24,350 bases of DNA, taken from Elysia marginata (taxonomy: Eukaryota > Mollusca > Gastropoda > Plakobranchidae). Location: NCBI GenBank assembly GCA_019649035.1, contig BMAT01002734.1, positions 340,308 to 364,657 on the forward strand. Reading direction: 5' to 3'. This document shows, in pieces, positions 1 through 10,512 of the stretch; position 1 is the first letter of the stretch; every line of letters begins with the position of its first letter. Below the pieces are notes generated by a model. It saw only the letters and a list, made by a program, of their open reading frames with translations. It ran no database searches and was not told the DNA's origin. The position numbers and the translations under genes were made by a program.

Positions 1-36
1 CATTGGAAGGACATAGTAAATAAACAGAACAATTAC

Positions 37-3000
37 CGTCAGATTTTGCTCCTGGCAATAAAGCTCTCGATCTAAGCCTGTTGTGAATACAGAGAATGTG
101 TCTCTCAGAAAATCAGCGTAGGTTCCAGTAGGTGGTGGTTCCCTGGTTTGAAAAGCAAAATATGGAAAAATGAAGAGAGAAAAGATTCTCATTGGTCTAT
201 ACGAATGGCACTTTAAGAACGACAACATAAGCTACCTTCCATTTTGACTTTTTCAGATTCACGATAAAGTCACAGTTTAAAGTTTGCTATTCTCTTCAAC
301 AATAGCTTTTCAGCTCTGTTTTTTAATACAAAGGTAGACACTTAAAACCATATCAGAGGAAGGGGGATGGTGGTGTGTGTGTGTGTGTTAGAATTTGGTG
401 AAAGGTTTTAATCAGGTGCTCAAAATGATAAGGTTCATAAAAAAAAATTTTAACAAAAATTCACTTGAAATCCAGTTTTAAAAAAATTGTACTGTTCAAG
501 ATAAAAAGCTGCATGGTTAGGATTCCTGATTTGACTTTGAGATTCCAGTCTAGTGACAAGAAAAGCAAACTAATTTTTTAAAATGTCAAAGGCCATGTCC
601 AATTCTAATATCATCCTATGCTCTAAGGGGTGCCAAAAATTTACCAAATTATCAATTTCTAAAAAACTAGTAAACTGCCCGCAAATTTCCGTTTTCAGCA
701 AAGATAAAGGAATTTGTTTAAGTAAAGAATCTATGAATTGGCTTAACTCCAATTAAAAAGCTCCCTTCTCTCCTTAAAAAGGTGCATGTCCTTAGAATGA
801 TGAACTATCAACACAAAATTGGGGGGTTTTGGTCACATTGCCAACCTGCAGCAAATGGCAAACATTTTTTTCCCTCAATATAGAATGAATTTCCTTTTGC
901 TTAGCTAATGCTGAGATTAAATATTCAACATTGAATTATGAGTGGTGAAAAGAATAAGATATTAAAATTTTAATTATTTATGCAAATGTTCAGTTACAAC
1001 AAAACATTGGTTTTTCAAAAGTTTTTTGCTCACTTTTTTTGTTCATATTTTAGTATACTTTGAACAAAAAAGCTAAAAAGCATCATTATCTTACGAGCAG
1101 TGCTATAAGTTATAGCTTTTATGCTACAGAACTTTTAAAATAAAAAAAAAATGAATAGTCATGCCAAAAACAAAGCCACATGTACAAGAAGATGGCAACT
1201 GGGAAAACTCACACCCCAATTGCCATTCTTATCCTCTTTTTAGGTATACCAAGACACAAATATAGACTGCCATGTTGTTTGATAATGATGCCTATAAAAA
1301 AACAGTTATGACTCATGAGCTACAACCCACCCAATTTGCGCTCATACTTTTCCAACTATTTTGCTACTGCATTCTCTTGACTTTTTCACAGTCTAGATAT
1401 AATTTTCACAACTTAGTTGTAAGAAGCCATGTTTCATTAAGGTAAGCTTACAGAATCTTTTTTGAATTTGCAAACAGAATTTGATAATACCACTTAAGAA
1501 CAAAAGCTCATCTGATTGCAAGCATAACTCTGTGGGGAAAAAATCCACATAAACACACCAACACTTACCCTGGGCCTATTCCCGTTAGCATGTAGCCATG
1601 ACCAGTTTCCTTGACAGCTTTGTACATCTGGCTATTCAGCCAGTTTTCAGCATCAATCTTCAGACGGTTTCTCTCCTCAGAACTCATGTGATCTGATTCC
1701 TGTAGCAGAAAATACAAATTATGGAGTAGAAAGAGAGTTAAAATCCAAGAGAGGTCTAGAAAAAAAATAGTTGTGACATAAAGTTAAAAAAAAAAATTTC
1801 TAACATAAATTTATCACAAAATGACCATAACAAATACAATTCATTTTTTTTAATGTGGAGTCAGACAGAAAAATCTTGAAGCTTGATAAAAAATGCAAAA
1901 TTCAAAATATACATTTCATTACACTTTTCTTCTAACACTAAGTCCACAAAATGAAGTAATGTCTTTTCAAAACGTGACACTTCCATTTAGCATTATTTAA
2001 CTCAATCCCCCCTAGGCCCACTAGCCCACTTCAAGCCCTTTCCCTAAGAGAAGGGAGGTAAATTGTCCATATCGGACGCAGTCTGTGCAAATCGTACTGA
2101 AAAAAATGTCAACTTCAACGGACCCACTTCGGCTTATTTGTGGACCAAAAGTGAAATGAAAATAACCTACATAACGCTTCAAAAGAAAAAGAGAAGGTAA
2201 CATCGTCCATATCGAACGCAGGCAGATCTAGACCTAGAATCTAGGTCTATAAATGTGTGCAAAATCGTACTGAAAAATGGTCAACTTCAACGGACCCGCT
2301 TCGGCTTGTTTGTCAACCAAAAGTGAAACAAAAATATCCTAAATAACGCTTAAGATCTCCTCTAAAAAAAGAAGGGGTTTATGCAAGATTTCTGGTGAGA
2401 TTTCCAGGGTTACTAAGCTACCAAAAGTGCACTTAGAAAGCAATGGCGATCAGGCAATGACGGGCTACACAGGTGGGGTTGAGTTAAAATGATTATTTTT
2501 TAACATTTTCAATGCAGAATAAATTGATAAATTAAACAAGCTCATATATAATGTTCGAATTTGAATTTCACTACTACCTGAAGTCACAATTCTCCAAGAA
2601 AATTTTACAATGTTCTTAATATTTTACAGCAATGTTTTAGGTTTTGAAATTTGATATTATGATCTTTTAAAATGTCCAAGAGAACAATGACTACAAAAAA
2701 ACATAAGATTGATTACCAAGACATCTGGGCTGCGCTGTACATGTGACATATATTTTTCCACAAAATGTTTCCCCAACACTTCCATGAGCATCTCTTTCCT
2801 TTGTGGGTGGTTAAACTGTTTCTCTGCCTTTTGAGCAAGATTGTGTGAGATTTCCTCTTCCAACTAATAAAAACAAAGTTTAAACATGTCATAAGAATAC
2901 AATCATCAGGGAGTTGTCCTGTGCATTCTTTTCATATTTTGCTAAAAAAATTTTAAAAATAGTTTTAGCTTCACGGACAAATAAAGTTACCTCAAATGTT

Positions 3001-3367
3001 GAATCTTTCTAATTCTATTTTAAACTAATATAAGAAGTTGCAAACTTCAAACATCTGAGTAAACAGTTTTAATATTAAAGGCTATTATAAGAACTACTTG
3101 CCGAAAAATATACTGTGATAACTGTATTTTTTGTTGTCTTTTATGCTAAGACATTCCTATTTAATAGTTCTTTAATTCTCTAATATTTCATACAAGTAAC
3201 ATGTCAATCTTTATATTCACCTTATGCCAGGGAGCACCAGGCAACAAAGTTTGTTGATAGCAAGAGTTGATCCACATTTTGCTGAAAGGTCGAGCTTCAG
3301 TTGGCATTGGTTGTTCTTTCTTAGAGGCAGGCGAAGCCTTAGCCTGAGCTTTCCCTCTATTGGACAT
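37..3367 (-). CDS. Unrecognised spliced gene, first four coding exons (3'-partial at window edge)
   Basis: Four minus-strand exons join without breaking phase: 3367-3221 (49 codons, ATG at 3367), 2863-2717 (49 codons), 1699-1569 (43 codons plus 2 nt) and 142-37 (1 nt plus 35 codons). Donors are GTGAAT, GTAATC, GTAAGT and GTAATT; acceptors end in AG. This gives 177 residues with no stop, and the last donor at 36 implies more exons off the left edge. The N terminus is basic and Ala/Lys-rich (MSNRGKAQAKASPASKK). Next comes a Trp-containing stretch (KMWINSCYQQTLLPG), a charged, probably helical segment (residues 50-100), a second helical stretch (SSEERNRLKIDAENWLNSQM) and a GPGEPPPTGTYADFL linker. 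I see no signal peptide, membrane segment or known catalytic motif, so it is probably a soluble cytosolic or cytoskeletal protein. I do not recognise the family. It lies about 580 nt downstream of SPRING1 on the same strand. Exon structure is well supported; function is unknown. Confidence 0.82.
373..388. repeat. (GT)8 microsatellite
   Basis: An uninterrupted GT dinucleotide run. It lies in the last visible intron of the unrecognised minus-strand gene. Confidence 0.9.
1997..2487. mobile_element. TTAA-flanked nonautonomous DNA element (MITE-like) with internal duplication
   Basis: The ends form an inverted repeat: CTCAATCCCCCCT just inside the TTAA at 1997-2000 on the left, and the reverse complement of the right end reads CTCAACCCCACCT just inside the TTAA at 2484-2487. 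TAGCCC follows on both sides after a few bases. TTAA flanks fit a piggyBac-type target site, but the TTAA could instead be part of the terminal repeat. There is no coding capacity. Two diverged direct copies lie inside, about 2050-2179 and 2190-2351. Both start near GTCCATATCG and contain AATCGTACTGAAAAA and TCAACTTCAACGGACCC, offset about 140 bp at the left. It sits in intron 2 of the unrecognised gene. Family assignment is an inference. Confidence 0.6.
2220..2252. repeat. Perfect palindrome inserted in one internal copy of the TTAA element
   Basis: The right-hand internal copy holds about 30 extra bases with the inverted repeat TAGACCTAGAATCTAGGTCTA minus its last base shown here as arms TAGACCTAGA and TCTAGGTCTA. 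The left copy lacks them. The flavour matches the TCTAGATC-type repeats elsewhere in the window (6640-7105 and 14700-14770). Confidence 0.55.
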
Positions 3368-3947
3368 GGTACTGTCTAACTTAGTACCCTCAACATAAAA
3401 AAAATCTCAAGTTTCTTGACTGCTTAACAATGTAGAAACCTGGTGGAAGTTACAAGCTCAGCCACTCTATGACTTGACAATTCTTCCAATATTATTTTCA
3501 CAAATTATTATGGGCTTTTTCAACAGTAACAATACTAATTCTTGCAAAACAGTTTCCACAATCTACTACAGTTACGCAGCAATCATACAAAACATAAGAA
3601 TTGTAAATTTATCATGAAAATCAATGTCTTTTTGCCCAAAAAAACTTACAAACTGCTTACATTATCAATATTTGTAAGAAAAAAAACTTTAAGGAAAAGT
3701 GCTAGAATAAGCAAAGGCAAAATTTTAAATAATCATCACAATAACAAGAACAAAAACTGCCGTGAATATTTACAACATGAAGAAAAAAACAATGAACTAT
3801 GAATGATGAATATCACAGAAATGCTTATAATCCCAAAGTGGCTTTTTAACCCATCAAGAAAATCTAGTACAGTCAGGCAACTAAGGTGTGTCTACCCCAA
3901 AACACAGGAAACAAAAGCTAAACCCTCATGACTATAACATGTCCAGT

Positions 3948-6900
3948 TTAACTGCCTATTTTCTGCAGGTCAGGTGGCTTGTCACCATAGCAAAACTTTA
4001 CATATGAGTCTCTGTAGGAGTTTTCATGTTGGACACTCTGAAATGTAGTCAAAAAAGAAACACCAAAAATAAAAACACTGAATTTTACTAAGAGAAAGAA
4101 AATAGCGTTAGACTTTTAAAATGGCAAGAAAAAACAACAAGATTTATAATATTCTTAAGAAATCGTTTACGTCTAAATGAAGGACAAAACATTTTAAAAC
4201 ATTTCTTTGCTTTAACTTCTTCCAGCAAAGTGCACACACATATGATATACCTCAGATTGAAGCATTTGCTGTTTCTCTAAAGCTAAAATGTCTTAATGAC
4301 AAATCGTTTAAGATGCAAAAACTAAAGTTAACACTTTTGAAACAACAAACTCAAAAGAACCCTGTAAATATTAGGCAAGCTGTCATAGTATACTTGTATA
4401 CCTGAGAGGATGTCCTACATTTGGCCAAACACAAATCAAAAATGTTTTCCACTTCACTGATGAAAAGGTTGTAAGGTGCTTCAACGTTTTCCTTCCTTAT
4501 TTTGCTCAGAAGCTTTTGCTGAAAATAACAGTTCAAAAGCCACATTGTAAATTTATATTAGAAATGTGATATTTCATAATTTCTAAACAAAGCTTTAAAA
4601 ACTAAACTAATAACATGTAGTTGAAGACCAAGTCCTTTACCTTAAATTATATGCAATTTGAAACAATACACTGTGTTTAAGGCTAACTTGATTTGTAAAT
4701 TTTTCTCCCATTAATACAAAATGTCTTTCAGCTTACAATTCAATGAGGAAACCAATCTACGAGTATTTCTAAAACCATCTTTTTCAAATCTATAAGGGAT
4801 TGATATCAGACAGATATTTACATTTTTAGGCTGCAGGCAGCAGGAAACACAAAATTCATACACGCCACAACAGCCGTTCGACAAACACGTTTCACAGGAG
4901 TGATGTCTTGTGGTTGGATTCTTTACATCACAGCAGTTATTACTCCCAACATGTTGGCGTTTGCAAACATATCCTGGAAAAGGTTAAGGCTTTTTTAATG
5001 AAGAGATCTACATAATTAGTGCTCAGTGATTAAATCAAGGTGTCTTGTTACTTTGTTACGTAGAAAGCATATTTGTTTACTCTAATTCAAGCTGTTTATA
5101 AGGAATGTGATGAAATTTGTTTTACTGAAACATGTACTTGTGTTTGGTAGCAACTGTGTTTAATCCCAAAAGGTGAGAGGTTTGTAAGACATTTTGAATT
5201 ACATTGAAAACTGTATGTGTAACTTTATGTAAGTTGCAACACAGATATTAAAGATTGTCTTCAGAGAGGACAGTAGCTGTCCAGTTACTGTTACAACTTA
5301 CATCTATATATGGGTTTTTACTCTTACTACTATGTTCCACAGAATGAAAACTTGACTTAGTTAAAGATAAGATTTCCCAAGGGGAGAAATCTGTGACAAA
5401 AAGTTGTGATTCTGTAGGTTGCGATGGTGAACAAAGTATTAAGGTATAGCAAAGAAATTAAGACTGTCCCAAAAAAGCTCTTACCTTGTATTACCATACC
5501 TCTTAAACTATCTTAGTACTGTAGAACATTTTTTCCAAAAAGATATTACTGCTAAGAAATGAAGGAAAAGCAATGAAAATTCTGTCGGCTGTGATACTGG
5601 ACAAAAATTTTGCACTGCATCAGATTTTGGGTGTGATTGTTTTTATATTTCTGGGTCAATTCATTTAAAGCTTATGGCAAAGAATCATTCATAATGCAAT
5701 TTCAGAAAGTCATAACATCACACCATTATGACAGTATTGGTACTTAATGTGTTATTATAAAAAATACTTTCTTCCCCACCATAAACGACAGATATGCAGC
5801 CTTTTGTCACAATCACAGCCTCAGATTAGTTACAGCTCAAACTGATAAGCCATTTATAGGAGCCCACTAAAAAGATTCCCACAAAGCACATCTCAGTTAA
5901 CTATGAGTTACTCCTCTTAACAAACCATAATGTATTTCATATGTTAAAACTTAGACTGTTGCAATACCAGTATCAAACAAATCTGTACCAAATTTTTTAA
6001 AATTACATTACACCTACCTCTATGGTCAACTATGAGCCAACGACCTTGTTTAGAATTTTTACACCTGAAAGTTTCTGTATCATTAGATTCTTCTGTTGGT
6101 TGCCACTGAAATGGCTGTCGCAGTGTTCTTTTGGACTCGTATTCGGTGAGAATATAATCTGATGACTAAGAAATTATTTACACAATTAAACACATTGTAA
6201 CCCATGCCTAATTCAGTAATTGCTATGGGATTAACCAAAACTGTTGTTATAAAAAGAGATATGGCATGATTTTCAATTCGGGGTGTCACTGTTTATAAAT
6301 TGAATATTGTTTACAATTAAAAATTAGTCTTTGTCACCTTTTATTTCTTGACTTGACTATGTCAGTGTTTGACTTTTAAAAGGCCTTGTAATCTGTTGGT
6401 TTCTCAGTTGTTGTTTTTATTATAGTGCATCTCATTCCGCAAGACCCTTTACTTATATAAAAATCAGAGAGAATTTGCTAAAAGTACTACAAATTTAAGC
6501 CTAATTTAGTAATTAGGGTGGCCTCCCTGTGCAGAGATCCTTTCAAGAATATATCAGAACTGAGAACAGGACTAAGATTTCAGTTCGAATAGCTTATTTT
6601 TAACTCAAGAAAATCCCTTAAAAATTCTAGATTCTGCTAGCCTACTTCTACTTCTAGTACTAGATCTACATCTAGATCTAGTTTCTTATAAAATCTGAGC
6701 TCAGCAAGTTGGCCCAATTAATCAATGACTTCAAAATTAGAATACTAACTAAATGTTAAAAAATGGGAATATTCATATTTTGAACTATAGCAAATTAAAT
6801 CTGAAATCTAGAACCAGATTAGATTTAGACTAGAACTTGTAGAAGCAGAATTAAAGGTAAGCAACAAGATCAACATCTAGATTTAGATATCGAGATCTAG

Positions 6901-7302
6901 TCTAGATTCTTTCTAGATCCTTATGATCGAGATCTAGGCTACATCTAGATTAGATTTGGAATAGAAGTAGAATTAAAGATAAGCAGCAATGTAAAGATCT
7001 AGATTATCGAGATCTAGATCTAGATTAGATTTAGAATAGAAGTAGAATTAAGGTAAGCAGCAAGATCAAGATCTAGCTAGATCTACATCTAGATCTAGCA
7101 GTAATTAGTACTGGCTGCATGCCTAATTGGTTAGCACCGAGGAAGCGTCAGTGCATGGTGTTTATATGGTTTTGAAGTTCAATTTAATATGATAGGTAGA
7201 CAGTCATACCTTTGACAAAGTAGCAGACAAGAAATATAGAAGGGAACAAATAAATATGACAGCTAAAACCCAGCGTTTGCGTAAAACGCGAGGGTACAAC
7301 AT
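3948..7302 (-). CDS. SPRING1: SPRING1 (C12orf49) orthologue, complete, five coding exons
   Basis: Exons on the minus strand: 7302-7210, 6165-6018, 4973-4822, 4518-4402 and 4037-3948 (TAA at 3950-3948). All phases agree and give 199 residues; human SPRING is 205. Residues 1-31 carry RVLRKRWVLAVIF and a single membrane anchor, matching the human LLRKRWVLALVF start. Residue 59 begins an NDT sequon, near the human glycosylation region. The Cys-rich core reads YVCKRQH, NNCCDV, NGCCGVYEFCVSCCLQP, then DLCLAKCRTSSQ and SVQHENSYRD, all family signatures; 14 luminal cysteines. Family knowledge: SPRING is a Golgi type II membrane protein that supports site-1 protease maturation and SREBP activation. 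An RTL motif at residues 44-46 resembles a site-1-protease site, which is speculative. The start is the first in-frame ATG after an upstream TAA. Confidence 0.95.
6640..7110. repeat. CTAGATCT-rich repeat block in SPRING1 intron 1
   Basis: The block is dense in TCTAGA, AGATCT and GATCTAG words. It also contains about three diverged copies of a longer unit that starts AGATTAGATTTAGA, passes through AGTAGAATTAAAGGTAAGCA and ends in GATCTAG. Copies begin near 6818, 6950 and 7025. The spacing is uneven (about 130 then 75 bp), so it is an irregular array. Confidence 0.75.
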
Positions 7303-7328
7303 TGGTATCCTATGACTATCTCCGCCAT
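7266..7328 (-). promoter_or_regulatory. Upstream ORF overlapping the SPRING1 start codon
   Basis: An ATG at 7328-7326, 26 nt upstream of the SPRING1 ATG and in another frame, opens a short frame beginning MAEIVIGYQCC that runs about 21 codons and ends inside the first coding exon. Its +4 base is G, while the SPRING1 ATG has a weak context (T at +4). If the transcript starts upstream of 7328, this frame would reduce initiation at the main ATG. The transcription start is not visible. Confidence 0.45.
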
Positions 7329-8180
7329 GTAAATAAACATTTTAGGCCAACCAGATTTTTTGAGTGTGTTAGAGGTCCATCAATTTATGCCTAATGATTT
7401 CTCTACAAAATGTATGTAAAAAAGTAAGAAATAGAAAAGAGTCCTTTCAAAGGCAGTCAAGTAAATTTTTGAAAAAATTTATATGCATAAATATCTATTA
7501 GACCTAGTGATTTTTATGGTTTGTGACCTTTCGAAAATTAAAAAACACAAGTTGAACCAACAATATAATGTTGGACTTATCTGGCAGTTCCTAGATAGAC
7601 TTAGGAGACTTTAGTTTCGAATACTTTCTAAACGATAGGCAAAGTTGATTGGCCTTGTTGTTGTCGTTGTCGTTCCATACATTTTTCCACGTTCATGTTT
7701 TGTTTTAATAGTTTTTATTGGGTAATCTTCATTTGCTAACCCACTTATGAATATTTTCTTACAGAAGCCCCTAAACTAGTTCCATTACCACGGACCTTGC
7801 TGCCGCTATCCTGGGATTCCATTTCCTTGGACTGATCTGCCGCTATCCCCTATTTTTATTTATCCACAGCTCAGTGGCGCATGGCGCCTGTGAGAGTAAT
7901 TTGCGAGTCCTTGACTCCGTGCCCACTTTACACAAACACGCGTATGCATAATGCAAATATTAAAAAAAAAGACAGCGACAAAAGAAAAGATAAGAACTGA
8001 CAAAAAAAACACACACAGACAGATAATAATATGCATGTGGCCAACTCTGATTTTTAGGCATATTCAGTCTGAAAAAGAGGGGGTGTGGGGTGTGGGTGGA
8101 GGTCAAACCGAAGTAGATGTATGTCTTACATAACGGTGTGTCTCAAATAATACACAAAAGCATTTATCGAAGCATCTATT
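7303..8180. other. Upstream flank of SPRING1, no supported gene
   Basis: This should contain the SPRING1 promoter and 5' UTR on the minus strand, but I see no TATA box or clear core element. CTGCCGCTATCC occurs twice at about 7800-7845. A G-rich tract at 8079-8102 has runs of five, four and three G, short of a full quadruplex motif. There is no open frame with coding character. Confidence 0.5.
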
Positions 8181-8183
8181 GAG

Positions 8184-8325
8184 TGTTTTTTTTTTGTTTG
8201 TTTGTTTTGTTTTTTTTTCTTGATTTTTTTGTTTGTTGTTTTTTTGTTGTTTTTGTTTTTGTTTTTGTTTTGTTTTTTTGTTGTTTTTTTTTGGGGGGGG
8301 AGAGGGGTTGTGTGTGTTTCTAATC
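8184..8325. repeat. T/G-rich low-complexity tract
   Basis: Runs of T broken by single G (GTTTGTTTGTTTTG style) end in an eight-G run and then GTGTGTG. The Lys/Gln/Asn-only frame on the opposite strand is a by-product of this composition. Confidence 0.9.
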
Positions 8326-8395
8326 ACATTGTGCATAATTTTCTGACGTTCTGGTTACCTGCTGGTTTGTTGTACGAGTGATAGCAACACAATTT

Positions 8396-8412
8396 TGACC
8401 CAGCTCGGGTCA
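8396..8412. promoter_or_regulatory. Everted TGACCC-N5-GGGTCA repeat
   Basis: A perfect inverted pair of nuclear-receptor-like half sites, TGACCC AGCTC GGGTCA, about 1.1 kb upstream of the SPRING1 start codon. The half sites match the AGGTCA class with one change. A single occurrence could be chance. Confidence 0.25.
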
Positions 8413-10394
8413 TTTTTATTATAATATCTAATACATTGGTTGATACAAATGGTCTGTGTAAGATTTGGCCACAGCCAAGCGTGAATAAAATACGAAAAAA
8501 GTACAAAGTTCCTATCTTCATAACTAGCGAAATATCAACGAAGTATTAAAGGTAACAGCTCGGCCAATCTTTTGAACTATGATTCCTCCAAACTGTCTAG
8601 TTACAACATGACTCGACAAATCTTATAACGTGTGGGTAGAATTTAATTTTTCATTAGGCCCTATATCACCAACGCGGGTTTGGTCCGCTTATAGAAACAG
8701 GCGACAAGTATGCAGTTGTGTAGTAAGCCAAGGTGCGTGTGGCAAGGAAGTACTCAACGCACTTTTGACAGGCGATAGAAGGCAATGGCTTTTCGGTATT
8801 TTAGATAGGCTATATATTACAAGCATAGTGCACAATATTCAAGTGCTACTTTTGAAGTGGTATCGATACAATTTAAATGTTAGTTCCTAGAACTTTTTTG
8901 TCTTTTCATATTGCGATAAAAAGCTTACAAGTAGATGAAATTTACATATGTAATAATAGTAATAGTATTAAACACTAATATACTGATATTTTGTTAATAA
9001 AAGTACCGTATGATTAATATGGATCGAAGTGGTTTATATGTATCGGGATCAACGGGAACGTAAAAACACTGCAATATTATGCTGTTTGTGTTCGATACTT
9101 ACTTTGTACGCTCTGCTTGTAATATAACAAGTAAAAGAAAAAGAAGGTTAAACAAGTTAATTTAGAGAGATCATTCTTTGGTTATAAACACCACCTTAAC
9201 CCCACGCATATAAGTTTTACTCCTATTCAAGAATAATCGTTGGCAAATACGTGTAAGGAGATGAAGATTACAGCCCAAAAGATAAAGAAGCGGGACGGAG
9301 AGGAGGCAAGGCAAAAGAAAAAAAAGAGACGAGAAACAGACAGCTGCCTTGAAAAGTCGTCGTAACGATCGACGAAACAGACCTGTCGGCAAAAATGTAA
9401 GTCAAGGCTAGATTCTACATACAAACATACAAGCTCCGTTATTGAAAATAATGTTGAGCACTCTCTTCTATCGTACAAAAACTAGATTCTGATGTAAGGA
9501 CGAAGAGAAATATATATTAATCTGAAAGACAGGCGGAGATGTTCATGCGTAGGCTACGCCTGCCCAGCATCAAAATATCAATTTATGTAAATCGGACTTA
9601 TCTAAGTGGTGTTCATAACCATAATGGATTATTCTTGTAAAATCTACAGGATATTTTAAGAGAAGATTAACTAAGATGTTGATTGAGAAATTTTTACGGC
9701 CAATCTCATTTAATCAAAACAAAAGAATTGACTTACTTGTTCTGTTGTCAGTTCCATTGGAAATTTTAGACCTACTGTAACAACCCACTAAAGGGGCTCA
9801 TAAATTGGTTTTCATCACGAGCCTTTCTTATCTTCAGTCGTGAAATTGTTACTGCAATAAAGAAATATGAAAATATGTGGGAATATTTCAAGTTTGAATA
9901 CTTGTACGTAGATGCTATTATAGCTTATGAAAATAATTTTCACAAAGTTCTTTTTTTCTATGCCTCAAATAAGACGTTAGGCTTAATACGTGTAAAAGAA
10001 ACTTATGTTAATTCTAAAAAAAGTTGTTTGTTAAGTTTTATGTTTTGCTGTCAGATCCAGAATGATTCATTGTAATAGTGTTCAGGGCTCCACCAAAGCT
10101 AGATTCGACCTTGAAGAAAAAGAAGAAAAGAGAGAATAGGGTTTTGCACTGAAATTGTGAAGGCTATTTGTTAGCGGATGGCAGTAATAAGCAATGTTTG
10201 TGATTCCATAAAACTTTGTTTAGAAATCTAAACAGTTCATTGCTTTTTAAAAATAGAAACGGGACCAGTCATAATTATATGTTTTAACGTGATTGTATTT
10301 GCTTTTCTTCATAGTATGCTAACATTGTTAGGTTTATGTCGGAGAGAAAGATAGAAAGAAAAGAAAGCGGGATTCAAGCCAATATGATCTAGAT
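8413..10394. other. Intergenic stretch, no gene supported
   Basis: AT-rich sequence with only short frames of about 60-90 codons. None carries a recognisable motif or shows plausible splice partners. A small perfect hairpin, GCGTAGGCTACGC, lies near 9547. The stretch ends at GATCTAGAT directly before the assembly gap. Confidence 0.6.
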
Positions 10395-10512
10395 NNNNNN
10401 NNNNNNNNNNNNNNNNNNNNNNNNNNNNNNNNNNNNNNNNNNNNNNNNNNNNNNNNNNNNNNNNNNNNNNNNNNNNNNNNNNNNNNNNNNNNNNNNNNNN
10501 NNNNNNNNNNNN
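10395..10512. other. Assembly gap (118 N)
   Basis: A run of 118 undetermined bases. The base before it ends GATCTAGAT, the same repeat class as in SPRING1 intron 1, so the gap may be an unresolved repeat of that kind. The stated length may or may not be a true estimate. Confidence 0.99.

Noticed and set aside
6083-6289. Minus-strand frame of 68 codons across SPRING1 exon 2
   Set aside because: It is a different frame from the SPRING1 exon, which is supported by homology and splice phase.
8103-8336. Minus-strand Lys/Gln/Asn frame
   Set aside because: It is a translation of T/G low-complexity DNA with no protein signal.
8630-8890. Plus-strand frame of 86 codons
   Set aside because: No recognisable motif, no splice partners and no codon pattern that sets it apart.
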